A stretch of DNA of 64,000 nt from Hordeum vulgare subsp. vulgare (lineage: Eukaryota > Streptophyta > Magnoliopsida > Poales > Poaceae). The translations under genes were made by a program, and so were the position numbers. The notes under the pieces are model-generated. The model ran no database searches and was not told the origin of the DNA. It saw only the letters and a list, made by a program, of their open reading frames with translations. Shown one piece after another: positions 1 to 10,184 of this stretch. Location of the stretch: NCBI RefSeq assembly GCF_904849725.1, contig NC_058518.1:509131225-509195224 (forward strand), written 5' to 3'. Numbering within the stretch: the stretch's first letter is position 1; each line of letters starts with the position of its first letter.

Positions 1-749
1 TACAAGGTACGAGATTGAGTAAGACTCAGTGCCCAGCAACTAATGAAGATAGAGAGCATATGCGCTCCGTCCCCTATGCTTCAGCCATAGGTTCTATCAT
101 GTATGCAATGCTGTGCACTAGACCGGATGTTAGCCTGGCCATAAGTATGGCAGGTTGGTTCCAGAGTAATCCAGGAGTGGATCACTGGACAGCGGTCAAG
201 AATATCCTGAAGTACCTGAAAAGGACTAAGGAGATGTTTCTCGTATATGGAGGTGACGAAGAGCTCGCCGTAAAAGGTTACGTCGATGCAAGCTTTGACA
301 CAGATCCGGACGACTCTAAGTCGCAAACCGGATACATATTTATTCTTAACGGGGGTGCAGTAAGCTGGTGCGGTTCCAAGCAAAGCGTCGTAGCAGATTC
401 TACATGTGAAGCGGAGTACATGGCTGCCTCGGAGGCGGCTAAGGAGGGTGTCTGGATGAAGCAGTTCATGACGGATCTTGGAGTGGTGCCAAGCGCACTG
501 AATCCAATAACCTTGTTCTGTGACAACACGGGTGCCATTGCCTTAGCAAAGAAACCACGGTTTCACAAGAAGACCAGACACATCAAACAACGCTTCAACC
601 TCATCCGCGACTACGTCGAGGAAGAGGACGTAAATATATGCAAAGTGCACACACATCTGAATGTAGCAGACCCGCTGACTAAACCTCTTCCACGGCCAAA
701 ACATGATCAACACCAGAACTGTATAGGTGTTAGATTTATTACAATGTAA
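1..749 (+). CDS. Copia pol C-terminus: end of reverse transcriptase plus RNase H (partial)
   Basis: The frame is open from the window edge and ends at TAA 747-749. It encodes the RT-connection segment (PYASAIGSIMYAMLCTRPD), then RNase H. The acidic RNase H residues are visible as VDASFDTD, EAEYMAAS and FCDNTGAIALA, followed by RFHKKTRHI and the usual NVADPLTKPLP ending. RNase H removes the RNA strand during reverse transcription in the element's virus-like particle. No stop or frameshift is seen in this part, so B's pol may be less decayed than A's. It is 5'-truncated by the window edge. Confidence 0.85.
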   Translation, partial: QGTRLSKTQCPATNEDREHMRSVPYASAIGSIMYAMLCTRPDVSLAISMAGWFQSNPGVDHWTAVKNILKYLKRTKEMFLVYGGDEELAVKGYVDASFDTDPDDSKSQTGYIFILNGGAVSWCGSKQSVVADSTCEAEYMAASEAAKEGVWMKQFMTDLGVVPSALNPITLFCDNTGAIALAKKPRFHKKTRHIKQRFNLIRDYVEEEDVNICKVHTHLNVADPLTKPLPRPKHDQHQNCIGVRFITM

Positions 750-801
750 TTCACATGGTGATGTGAGGGCTAGATTATTGACTCTAGTGCAAGTGGGAGA
801 C

Positions 802-2625
802 TGTTGGAATTATGCCCTAGAGGCAATAATAAATATAGTTATTATTATAATTCCTGTATCAAGATAATCGTTTATTATCCATGCTATAATTGTATTGAAT
901 GAAGACTCATTTACATGTGTGGATACATAGACAAAACACCATCCCTAGCAAGCCTCTAGTTGGCTAGCCAGTTGATCAAAGATAGTCAGTGTCTTCTGAT
1001 TATGAACAAGGTGTTGTTGCTTGATAACTGGATCACGTCATTAGGAGAAATCACGTGATGGACTAGACCCAAACTAATAGACGTAGCATGTTGATCGTGT
1101 CATTTTGTTGGTACTGTTTTCTGCGTGTCAAGTATTTATTCCTATGACCATGAGATCATATAACTCACTGACACCGGAGGAATGCTTTGTGTGTATCAAA
1201 CGTCGCAACGTAACTGGGTGACTATAAAGATGCTCTACAGGTATCTCCGAAGGTGTTAGTTGAGTTAGTATGGATCAAGACTGGGATTTGTCACTCCGTG
1301 TGACGGAGAGGTATCTCGGGGCCCACTCGGTAATACAACATCACACACAAGCCTTGCAAGCAATGTAACTTAGTGTAAGTTGCGGGATCTTGTATTACGG
1401 AACGAGTAAAGAGACTTGCCGGTAAACGAGATTGAAATAGGTATGTGGATACTGACGATCGAATCTCGGGCAAGTAACATACCGAAGGACAAAGGGAATG
1501 ACATACGGGATTATATGAATCCTTGGCACTGAGGTTCAAACGATAAAGATCTTCATAGAATATGTAGGATCCAATATGGGCATCCAGGTCCCGCTATTGG
1601 ATATTGACCGAGGAGTCTCTCGGGTCATGTCTACATAGTTCTCGAACCCGCAGGGTCTGCACACTTAAGGTTCGACGTTGTTTTATGCGTATTTGAGTTA
1701 TATGGTTGACTACCGAATGTTGTTCGGAGTCCCGGATGAGATCACGGACGTCACGAGGGTTTCCGAAATAGTCCGGAAACGAAGATTGATATATAGGATG
1801 ACCTCATTTGATTACCGGAAGGTTTTCGGAGTTACCGGGAATGTACCGGGAATGACGAATGGGTTCCGGGAGTTCACCGGGGGGGGGGCAACCCACCCCG
1901 GGGAAGCCCATAGGCCTTGAGGGAGGCACACCAGCCCTTAGTGGGCTGGTGGGACAGCCCACAAGTGCCCTATGCGCCATAGAGATAAAAATCAAAGAGA
2001 AAGAAAAAAAAGGAGGAGGTGGGAAGGAAGGGGGACTCCCTCCCACCAAACCAAGTCCAACTCGGTTTGGGGGGGGGAGTCCTCCCCCCTTGGACTCGTC
2101 CGACCCCCTTGGGGCTCCTTGAGCCCCAAGGCAAGGTCCCCTCCCTCCCACCTATATATACGGAGGTTTTAGGGCTGATTTAAGACGACTTTTCCACGGC
2201 AGCCCGACCACATACCTCCACGGTTTTTCCTCTAGATCGCGTTTCTGCGGAGCTCGGGCGGAGCCCTGCTGAGACAAGGTCATCACCAACCTCCGGAGCG
2301 CCGTCACGCTGCCGGAGAACTCTTCTACCTCTTCGTCTCTCTTGCTGGATCAAGAAGGCCGAGATCATCGTCGAGCTGTACGTGTGCTGAACGCGGAGGT
2401 GCCGTCCGTTTGGTACTAGATCGTGGGACTGATCACGGGATTGTTCGCGGGGCGGATCGAGGGACGTGAGGACGTTCCACTACATCAACCGCGTTCTCTA
2501 ACGCTTCTGCTGTACGGTCTACGAGGGTACGTAGATCACTCATCCCCTCTCGTAGATGGACATCACCATGATAGGTCTTCGTGCGCGTAGGAAAATTTTT
2601 GTTTCCCATGCGACGTTCCCCAACA
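802..2625 (+). repeat. 3' LTR of element B (1,824 bp)
   Basis: The LTR begins TGTTGGAATTATG directly after the polypurine tract and ends GACGTTCCCCAACA. It matches the solo LTR at 5859-7674 over its whole length in inverse orientation. A conserved TATATATA at 2153-2160 marks the U3 promoter. The open frames at about 1859-2172 lie in GC-rich U3/R sequence and are not genes. Confidence 0.9.
2153..2160 (+). promoter_or_regulatory. LTR TATA box of element B
   Basis: TATATATA lies about 470 bp from the LTR 3' end, downstream of a GC-rich block and upstream of a CT-rich transcribed leader. The same motif occurs in reverse at 6324-6331 in the solo LTR. The role is inferred from position. Confidence 0.55.
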
Positions 2626-3075
2626 GGCACCCCCTCTCCCCTCCCCCTATATATATCGGGCACTTTTGGCCATTGAGACACACGGTTTTTCCCTCTCTCT
2701 CGGCGCAGCCCTGCTCTTCTTACTCCTCCTCTCCGCCGGTGCTTGGCGAAGCCCTGCCGGGAGACCTCGTCTCTCCATCGACACCACGCCGTCGTGTTGC
2801 TGGAGTTCTTCCCCAACCTCTCCCTCCTCCATGCTGGATCAAGGTGCGGGAGACGTCACCGGGCTGCACGTGTGTTGAACGCGGAGGTGCCGTTGTTCGG
2901 CACTAGATCGGAATCACTGCGAGTACGACTCCATCAACCGCATTCTAGCAACGCTTCCGCTTAGCGATCTTCAAAGGTATGAAGATGCTCTTACCCCTCT
3001 CTCGTTGCTGGTCTCTCCATAGGAAGATCTGAATATGCGTAGGAAAATTTTGAATTTACGCTACGTTACCCAACA
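2626..3075 (+). repeat. 3' part of the 5' LTR of element A
   Basis: These 450 bp are collinear with 11474-11923 of the intact 3' LTR and end ACGTTACCCAACA. The upstream portion of this LTR was displaced to the left of the window by insertion of element B. The fragment keeps a TATA box (2649-2657). Confidence 0.9.
2649..2657 (+). promoter_or_regulatory. LTR TATA box of element A (5' copy)
   Basis: TATATATAT is followed by the conserved transcribed leader. The 3' LTR copy is at 11497-11505. Upstream U3 elements of this copy are separated from it by the element B insertion. Confidence 0.55.
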
Positions 3076-3076
3076 G

Positions 3077-3088
3077 TGGCATCCGAGC
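3077..3088 (+). other. Primer-binding site of element A (initiator-Met tRNA type)
   Basis: TGGCATCCGAGC starts two bases after the LTR end. It differs at two positions from the copia consensus TGGTATCAGAGC, the complement of the initiator methionine tRNA 3' end. The 3089-4346 leader that follows has no convincing ORF. Confidence 0.75.
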
Positions 3089-4346
3089 AAGGTTTTCTAT
3101 GCGTAGATTCTATGCACGAGTAGAACACAAAAGTTGTGGGCGATGATTTGTCAATTAGCTTGCCGCTACTAGTCTTATTCTTTTCCGTTGGTATTATGGG
3201 ATGAAGCGGCCCGGACCGACTTTACACGTACTCTTACGTGAGACTGGTTCCACCGACAGACATGCACACCGTGCATAAAGGTGGCTAGCGGGTGTCTGTC
3301 TCTCTTACTTTAGTCGGATTGAATTTGATGAAAAGGGTCCTTATGAAGGGTAAATAGCTTTGGCATATCATCGTTGTGGCTGTCACGTTGGTAAGAAGGC
3401 GTTCTTGCTAGAAACCCAAATCAGCCACGTAAAACTTGCAACAACAATTAGAGGACGTCTAACTTGTTTTTGCAGGGTTTGACATGTGATGTGATATGGC
3501 CAAAGTTGTGATGTTGCATGTATGATGTATGAGATGATCATGTTATTGTAATAGGTTTCACGACTTGCATGTCGATGAGTATAACAACCGGCAGGAGCCA
3601 TAGGAGTTGTCTTAATTTATTGTATGAGATGCAACGCCATGTGCTTACTACTTTTACTTCATTGCTAACGGTTAGCTATAGTAGTAGTGATAGTAGTAGT
3701 TGGCGTGACGACTTCACGAAGACACAATGATGGAGATCATGATGATGGAGATCATGGTGTCACGCCGGTGACGCTGATGATCATGTGATGCCTGAAGATG
3801 GAGATCGAAAGAGCAAAGATGATAATGGCCATATCATGTCACTATATGATTGCATTGTGATGTTTATCATGTTTTACATCTTATTGCTTAAAACGACGGT
3901 AGCATAATAAGATGATCCCTCTTAAAATTTCGAGAACGTATTCCCCTAAGTGTGCACCGTTGCGAAGGTTCGTTGTCTCGAAGCACCACGTGATGATCGG
4001 GTGTGATAGATTCTAACGTTCGCATACAACGGGTGTAAGCCAGATTTACACACGCGAAACACCTAGGTTGACTCGACGAGCTTAGCATGTACAGACATGA
4101 CCTCGAATACAAGAGACCGAAAGGTCGAACCTGAGTCGTATGGTTGAATACGATCAGCATGAAGTTGCTCACCATGGTGACTAGTCCGTCTCACGTGATG
4201 ATCGGACATGGGTTAGTCAACATGGATCATGTATCACTTAGATGACTAGAGGGATGTCGATTTAAGTGGGAGTTCATACTTAATTTGATTAAATGAACTT
4301 AATTGTCATGAACTTAGTCTAAAAGTTGTCTTTATAAATATTGTAG
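3089..4346 (+). other. Untranslated leader of element A
   Basis: This is about 1.26 kb between the primer site and the gag start with no gene. The part from about 3585 on (ACCGGCAGGAGCCATAGG and after) is homologous to the leader of the older copia remnant at 37791-38560. Short direct repeats of GATGGAGATCATG occur near 3730-3765. Confidence 0.7.
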
Positions 4347-5303
4347 ATGTCCAACGTCAACCTCAATTTCAACGCATTCCTAGAGAAAAACAAGCTGAAA
4401 GATGATGGTAGCAACTATGCGGACTGGGTTCGCAACTTGAAGCTCATCCTCGAAGCAGCTAAAAAGGCTTATGTCCTTAATGCGCCGCTAGGTGACCCTC
4501 CCGCTCCCGCAGCAGCCCAGGATATTCTGAACGTCTGGCAAACGCGGAGTGATGACTACTCTCTGGTCAGGTGTGGCATGTTATACAGTTTAGAAACGGG
4601 GCTCCAAAGGCGTTTTGAGCAACATGGAGCATATGAGATGTTCCAGGAGCTGAAGCTAGTTTTTCAAGCTCATGCCCGTGTCGAGAGATATGAAGTCTCC
4701 GACAAGTTCTTTAGCTGTAAGATGGAGGAGAACAGTTCTATCAGTGAGCAGATACTCAAAATGTCTGGGTTACACGGTCGTCTGACTTCACTTGGAGTCG
4801 AACTTCCGGATGAAGCTATAATTGACAGAATCCTCCAGTCTCTCCCACCAAGCTACAAAGGCTTTGTGCTTAACTACAACATGCAAGGGATGGAGAAGAC
4901 CATTCCCGAGTTGTACTCGATGCTCAAGTCTGCAGAAGTAGAAATCAAGAAAGAGCATCAAGTGTTGATGGTCAACAAGACCACTAGTTTCAAGAAAGGC
5001 AAGGGTAAGAAGAACTTCAAGAAAGACGGCAAAGCTGCTGCCGCGCCCGGTAAGCCAGATGCCGGGAAGAAGAAAAAGAACGGACCCAAGCCTGAGACTG
5101 AGTGCTTCTATTGCAAGGGAAAGGGTCACTGGAAGCGGAACTGCCCCAAATACTTAGCGGACAAGAAGGCAGGCAACGTTAAAGGTATATGTGATATACA
5201 TGTTATTGATGTGTACCTTACCAGCGCTCGTAGTAGCTCCTGGGTATTTGATACCGGTGTTTTTTGCTCACATTTGCAACTCAAAGCAGGAACTGTGGAA
5301 TAA
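4347..5303 (+). pseudogene. Element A gag (nucleocapsid) and start of protease
   Basis: Gag builds the virus-like particle and binds element RNA. It starts at ATG 4347 (MSNVNLNFNAF) and contains the UBN2-type gag core (NYADWVRNLKLIL ... FDSKFFSCKME-like helices). A lysine-rich stretch follows, then a CCHC zinc knuckle CFYCKGKGHWKRNC. The frame runs into the protease active-site motif WVFDTG (about 5239-5256), then leaves the true frame and ends at 5303. The protease continues in the frame of 5191-5858. A small indel just after the DTG motif therefore breaks the gag-pol fusion frame. Confidence 0.85.
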
Positions 5304-5858
5304 GCGGAGACTGGCCAAGGACGAGGTGACGATGCGCGTCGGGAATGGTTCAAAGGTCGATGTGATCGCCGTCGGCACGCTACCTCTACATCTACCGTCG
5401 GGGTTAGTTTTAAACCTTAATAATTGTTATTTAGTACCAGCTTTAAGCATGAACATTGTATCAGGGTCTTGCTTAATGCGAGACGGCTACTCATTTAAGT
5501 CAGAGAATAATGGTTGTTCTATTTATATGAGTGATATGTTTTATGGTCATGCTCCGCTGGTGAATGGTTTATTCTTGATGAATCTCGATCGTGATGTTAC
5601 ACATATTCATAGTGTGAGTACCAAAAGATGCAAAGTTGATAATGATACTCCCACATACTTGTGGCATTGCTGCCTTGGTCATATCGGCGTTAAGCGCATG
5701 AAGAAGCTCCATATTGATGGACTATTAGAGTCTCTTGACTTTGAATCATTTGACACATGCGAACCGTGCCTCATGGGCAAGATGACTAAGACTTCATTCT
5801 CAAGAATAATGGAGAGAGCAACCGACTTATTGGAAATAATACATACTGATGTGTGTGG
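5191..5858 (+). pseudogene. Element A protease remainder, GAG-pre-integrase and integrase N-terminus
   Basis: From about 5260 this frame carries the C-terminal protease (MRVGNGSKVDVIAVGT, LNNCYLVPALSMN). The zinc-binding GAG-pre-integrase/integrase N-domain follows, with His at LWHCCLGHIGVKRM and the Cys pair CEPCLMGKM. The first catalytic Asp lies in HTDVCG at the end. The reading is cut at 5858 by the solo LTR and resumes in the same frame at 7680. The residues read after 5858 are LTR sequence, not pol. Confidence 0.82.
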
Positions 5859-7674
5859 TGTTGGGGAACGTCGCATGGGAAACAAAAATTTTCCTACGCG
5901 CACGAAGACCTATCATGGTGATGTCCATGTACGAGAGGGGTTGAGTGATCTACGTACCCTCGTAGACCGTACAGCAGAAGCGTTAGAGAACGCGGTTGAT
6001 GTAGTGGAACTTCCTCACGTCCCTCGATCCGCCCCGCGAACAATCCCGCGATCAGTCCCACGATCTAGTACCGAACGGACGGCACCTCCGCATTCAGCAC
6101 ACGTACAGCTCGACGATGATCTCGGCCTTCTTGATCCAGCAAGAGAGACGGAGAGGTAGAAGAGTTCTCCGGAAGCGTGACGGCGCTCCGGAGGTTGGTG
6201 ATGACCTTGTCTCAGCAGGGCTCCGCCCGAGCTCCACAGAAACGCGATCTAGAGGAAAAACCGTGGAGGTATGTGGTCGGGCTGCCGTGGAAAAGTCGTC
6301 TCAAATCAGCCCTAAAACCTCCGTATATATAGGTGGGAGGGAGGGGACGTTGCCTTGGGGCTCAAGGGGGTCGGCCGAGTCCAAGGGGTGAGGACTCCCC
6401 CCCCCCAAACTGAGTTGGACTTGGTTTGGTGGGAGGGAGTCCCCCTCCCTTCCCACTTCCTCCCTTTTTTTTCTTTCCTCTTGATTTTTCTTCTCTTGGC
6501 GCATAGAGCCCTTTTGGGCTGTCCCACCAGCCCACTAAGGGCTGGTGTCCACCCTCAAGGTCTATGGGCTTCCCCGGGGTGGGTTGCCCCCCCCCCCCCG
6601 GTGAACTCCCGGAACCCATTCGTCATTCCCGGTACATTCCCGGTAACTCCGAAAACCTTCCGGTAATCAAATGAGGTCATCCTATATATCAATCTTCGTT
6701 TCCGGACCATTCCGGAAACCCTCGTGACGTCCGTGATCTCATCCGGGACTCCGAACAACATTCGGTAGTCAACCATATAACTCAAATACGCATAAAACAA
6801 CGTCGAACCTTAAGTGTGCAGACCCTGCGGGTTCGAGAACTATGTAGACATGACCCGAGAGACTCCTCGGTCAATATCCAATAGCGGGACCTGGATGCCC
6901 ATATTGGATCCTACATATTCTACGAAGATCTTATCGTTTGAACCTCAGTGCCAAGGATTCATATAATCCCGTATGTCATTCCCTTTGTCCTTCGGTATGT
7001 TACTTGCCCGAGATTCGATCGTCAGTATCCGTATACCTATTTCAATCTCGTTTACCGGCAAGTCTCTTTACTCGTTCCGTAATACAAGATCCCGCAACTT
7101 ACACTAAGTTACATTGCTTGCAAGGCTTGTGTGTGATGTTGTATTACCGAGTGGGCCCCGAGATACCTCTCCGTCACACGGAGTGACAAATCCCAGTCTT
7201 GATCCATACTAACTCAACTAACACCTTCGGAGATACCTGTAGAGCACCTTTATAGTCACTCAGTTACGTTGCGACGTTTGATACACACAAAGCATTCCTC
7301 CGGTGTCAGTGAGTTATATGATCTCATGGTCATAGGAATAAATACTTGACACGCAGAAAACAGTAGCAACGAAATGACACGATCAACATGCTACGTCTAT
7401 TAGTTTGGGTCTAGTCCATCACGTGATTCTCCTAATGACGTGATCCAGTTATCAAGCAACAACACCTTGTTCATAATCAGAAGACACTGACTATCTTTGA
7501 TCAACTGGCTAGCCAACTAGAGGCTTGCTAGGGATGGTGTTTTGTCTATGTATCCACACATGTAAATGAGTCTTCATTCAATACAATTATAGCATGGATA
7601 ATAAACGATTATCTTGATACAGGAATTATAATAATAACTATGTTTATCATTGCCTCTAGGGCATAATTCCAACA
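5859..7674 (-). mobile_element. Solo LTR (element B family) inserted in element A integrase
   Basis: The 1,816-bp LTR lies in reverse orientation, from TGTTGGGGAACGTCGC (5859) to GCATAATTCCAACA (7674). It is flanked by identical 5-bp duplications TGTGG at 5854-5858 and 7675-7679. No internal domain is present. A complete element therefore inserted, and LTR-LTR recombination removed its interior and one LTR. Removing the LTR and one TGTGG restores the integrase frame, which confirms the boundaries. Confidence 0.95.
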
Positions 7675-8235
7675 TGTGGTCCAATGAACGTTGAAGCTCG
7701 CGGTGGTTATCGTTATGTTCTCACCCTCACCGATGATTTGAGTAGGTATGGGTATATCTACTTGATGAAGCACAAATCTGAGACGTTTGAAAAGTTCAAG
7801 GAATTTCAGAGTGAGGTTGAGAATCAACGTGACAGAAAAATTAAATGTCTACTATCTGATCGTGGAGGAGAATATTTGAGTCACGAGTTTGGCACACACC
7901 TAAGGAAGTGTGGAATCGTTTCACAACTGACGCCGCCTGGCACACCGCAGCGCAACGGAGTGCCTGAACATCGTAATCGCACTTTATTAGATATGGTACG
8001 ATCTATGATGTCTCTCACCGACTTACCGTTGTCATTTTGGGGATACGCATTAGAAACTGCAGCATTCACTTTAAATAGGGCACCGTCTAAATCCGTTGAG
8101 ACGACACCGTATGAACTATGGTTTGGCAAGAAACCTAAGTTGTCGTTTCTTAAAGTTTGGGGCTGCGATGCTTATGTGAAGAAACTTCAACCAGAAAAGC
8201 TCGAACCCAAAGCGGAGAAATGCATATTCATATGA
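7675..8235 (+). pseudogene. Element A integrase core
   Basis: This is the continuation of integrase after the solo LTR. It contains the rve core: DDLSRYGYIYLM, then CLLSDRGGEYLSHEF with the second catalytic Asp, then QRNGVPEHRNRTLLDMVRSM where the third acidic residue (Glu) is kept. It ends at TGA 8233-8235, where related copies have a glycine codon (GGA to TGA looks likely). The frame continues into RT, so this is a nonsense mutation and not a natural end. Confidence 0.85.
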
Positions 8236-9207
8236 TACCCTAAGGAAACTATTGGGTATACCTTCTATCTTAGATCCGAAGGTAAAACCTTTGTTGTCAA
8301 GAACGGATCCTTTCTAGAGAAAGAGTTTCTCTCGAAAGAAGTAAGTGGGAGGAAGGTAGAACTTGATGAGGTAATTACACCCCCTCTCGAACAGGATAGT
8401 AGCGCAGCGCGGGAAGTTGTTCCTGTGGCGCCTACACCGACTGAAGAGGAAGTTAATGATGATGATCATGAAGCTTCAGATCAAGTTACTACTGAACCGC
8501 GAAGGTCCACAAGGGCGCGCTCCGCACCAGAGTGGTACGGCAACCCTGTGATGGAAATCATGTTGTTAGACAACGGTGAACCTTCGAACTATGAAGAAGC
8601 GATGGCGGGCCCTGATTCCAACAAATGGCTTGAGGCTATGAAATCCGAGATAGGATCCATGTATGAGAACAAAGTATGGACTTTGGTGGACTTGCCCGAT
8701 GACCGGCGAGCCATAGAAAATAAATGGATCTTCAAGAAGAAGACTGATGCAAACGGTAATGTAACCGTTTACAAAGCTCGACTTGTCGCAAAGGGTTTTC
8801 GACAAATTCAAGGAGTTGACTACGAAGAGACTTTCTCTCCCGTAGCGAAGCTGAAATCAGTCCGAATCATGTTAGCAATTGCCGCCTTTTATGATTATGA
8901 AATTTGGCAAATGGATGTCAAAACAGCGTTCCTTAATGGGAACCTTAAGGAAGAGTTGTATATGATGCAACCAGAAGGTTTTGTCGACCCTAAGGGTGCT
9001 AACAAAGTGTGCAAGCTCCAGCGCTCCATCTATGGGCTGGTGCAAGCATCTCGGAGTTGGAACATTCGCTTTAATGAGGTGATTAAAGCTTTTGGGTTCA
9101 TACAGGTTTACGGAGAAGCTTGTCTGTACAAGAAAGTGAGTGGGAGCTCTGTAGCTTTCCTCATACTATATGTGGATGACATATTATTGATGGGGAATAA
9201 TATATAG
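8236..9207 (+). pseudogene. Element A reverse transcriptase
   Basis: This is in the same frame as the integrase. It starts with an acidic linker, then RVT_2: WLEAMKSEIGSMYENKVW, KWIFKKKTDANGNV, ARLVAKGFRQIQGVDYEETF, QMDVKTAFLNGNL and the catalytic YVDDILLM. The protein lacks an AUG of its own, as expected of a polyprotein. It is interrupted at TAG 9205-9207 just after the YVDD motif, and the reading resumes in the same frame. The enzyme is dead in this copy. Confidence 0.87.
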
Positions 9208-10098
9208 ATGTTGGAGAGCATAAAGGCCTATTTGAACAAGAGTTTTTCAATGAAGGACCTTGGAGAAGCTGCATACATATTAGGCATCAAGATCTATAGA
9301 GATAGATCAAGACGCCTCATAGGTCTTTCGCAAAGTACATACCTTGACAAGATATTGAAGAAGTTCAATATGGAAAACTCAAAGAAAGGGTTCTTGCCAG
9401 TTTTGCAAGGTATGAGATTGAGTAAGACTCAGTCGCCGACCACGGCAGCAGATAGAGAGAAGATGAGTTCTGTCCCCTACGCTTCAGCCGTGGGCTCTCT
9501 AATGTATGCCATGCTGTGTACCAGACCTGATATAAACCTTGCCATAAGTTTGGTAGGGAGGTACCAAAGTGATCCCGGTACGGAACACTGGACAGCGGTC
9601 AAGAATATCCTTAAGTACCTAAAAAGGACTAAGGAAATGTTTCTCGTTTATGGAGGTGACGAAGAGCTCGTCGTAAAGGGTTACATCGACGCTAGCTTCG
9701 ACACAGATCCGGATGACTCTAAGTCACAGACCGGATACGTATATGTGTTGAATGGTGGGGCAGTGAGCTGGTGCAGCAGCAAGCAAGAAGTCGTGGCAGC
9801 ATCTACATGTGAAGCGGAGTACATAGCTGCTTCAGAAGCGGCTCATGAAGGAATTTGGATGAATGAGCTCATCACCGACCTTGGAGTGGTTCCAAGCGCG
9901 TCGGGTCCTATGACACTCTTCTGTGATAACACTGGAGCCATTGCCATAGCCAAGGAGCCCAGGTTTCACCGGAAGACGAAGCACATCAAGCGCCGCTACA
10001 ACTCCATCCAGGACCATGTCCAGAGTGGAGTGATAGATATTTGTAAAGTACACACGGATCTGAATATTGCAGACCCGTTGACTAAACCTCTTCCATGA
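9208..10098 (+). pseudogene. Element A RT connection and RNase H
   Basis: It reads in the same frame as RT: SMKDLGEAAYILGIKI, STYLDKILKKFNM, then RNase H with IDASFDTDPDDS, CEAEYIAASEA and CDNTGAIAIAKEP, ending DPLTKPLP and TGA at 10096-10098. It closely matches the fragment of element B at 1-749. The polypurine tract AAGTGGGAGA follows, directly before the 3' LTR. Confidence 0.87.
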
Positions 10099-10184
10099 GT
10101 AAAACATGATCAACACCATAATGCTATGGATGTTCGATACATCACAATGTAACTAGATTATTGACTCTAGTGCAAGTGGGAGAC

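Larger units (their letters stand above)
1..2625 (+). mobile_element. 3' end of an Angela/WIS-like Ty1-copia retrotransposon (element B)
   Basis: The segment contains the end of a copia polyprotein, a polypurine tract (AAGTGGGAGA, 791-800) and a complete 3' LTR starting TGTTGGAATTATGCCC. The 5' part lies left of the window. The sequence after 2625 continues as an LTR of a different element (A) at the equivalent of position 11474 of A's intact 3' LTR. Element B therefore inserted inside A's 5' LTR. GGCAC (2626-2630) would be the right copy of the target duplication, and the left copy is outside the window. The assignment to the Angela/WIS/BARE group is from recalled LTR sequence. Confidence 0.88.

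Noticed and set aside
1804..2172. Several open frames in both strands within the B-family LTR, with mirror copies at 6301-6666
   Set aside because: They overlap on both strands in low-complexity GC-rich LTR sequence and recur only because the LTR is repeated. No family resemblance.
5859..6159. C-terminal extension of the integrase frame to 6159
   Set aside because: The codons after 5858 belong to the inserted reverse-oriented solo LTR, not to pol.
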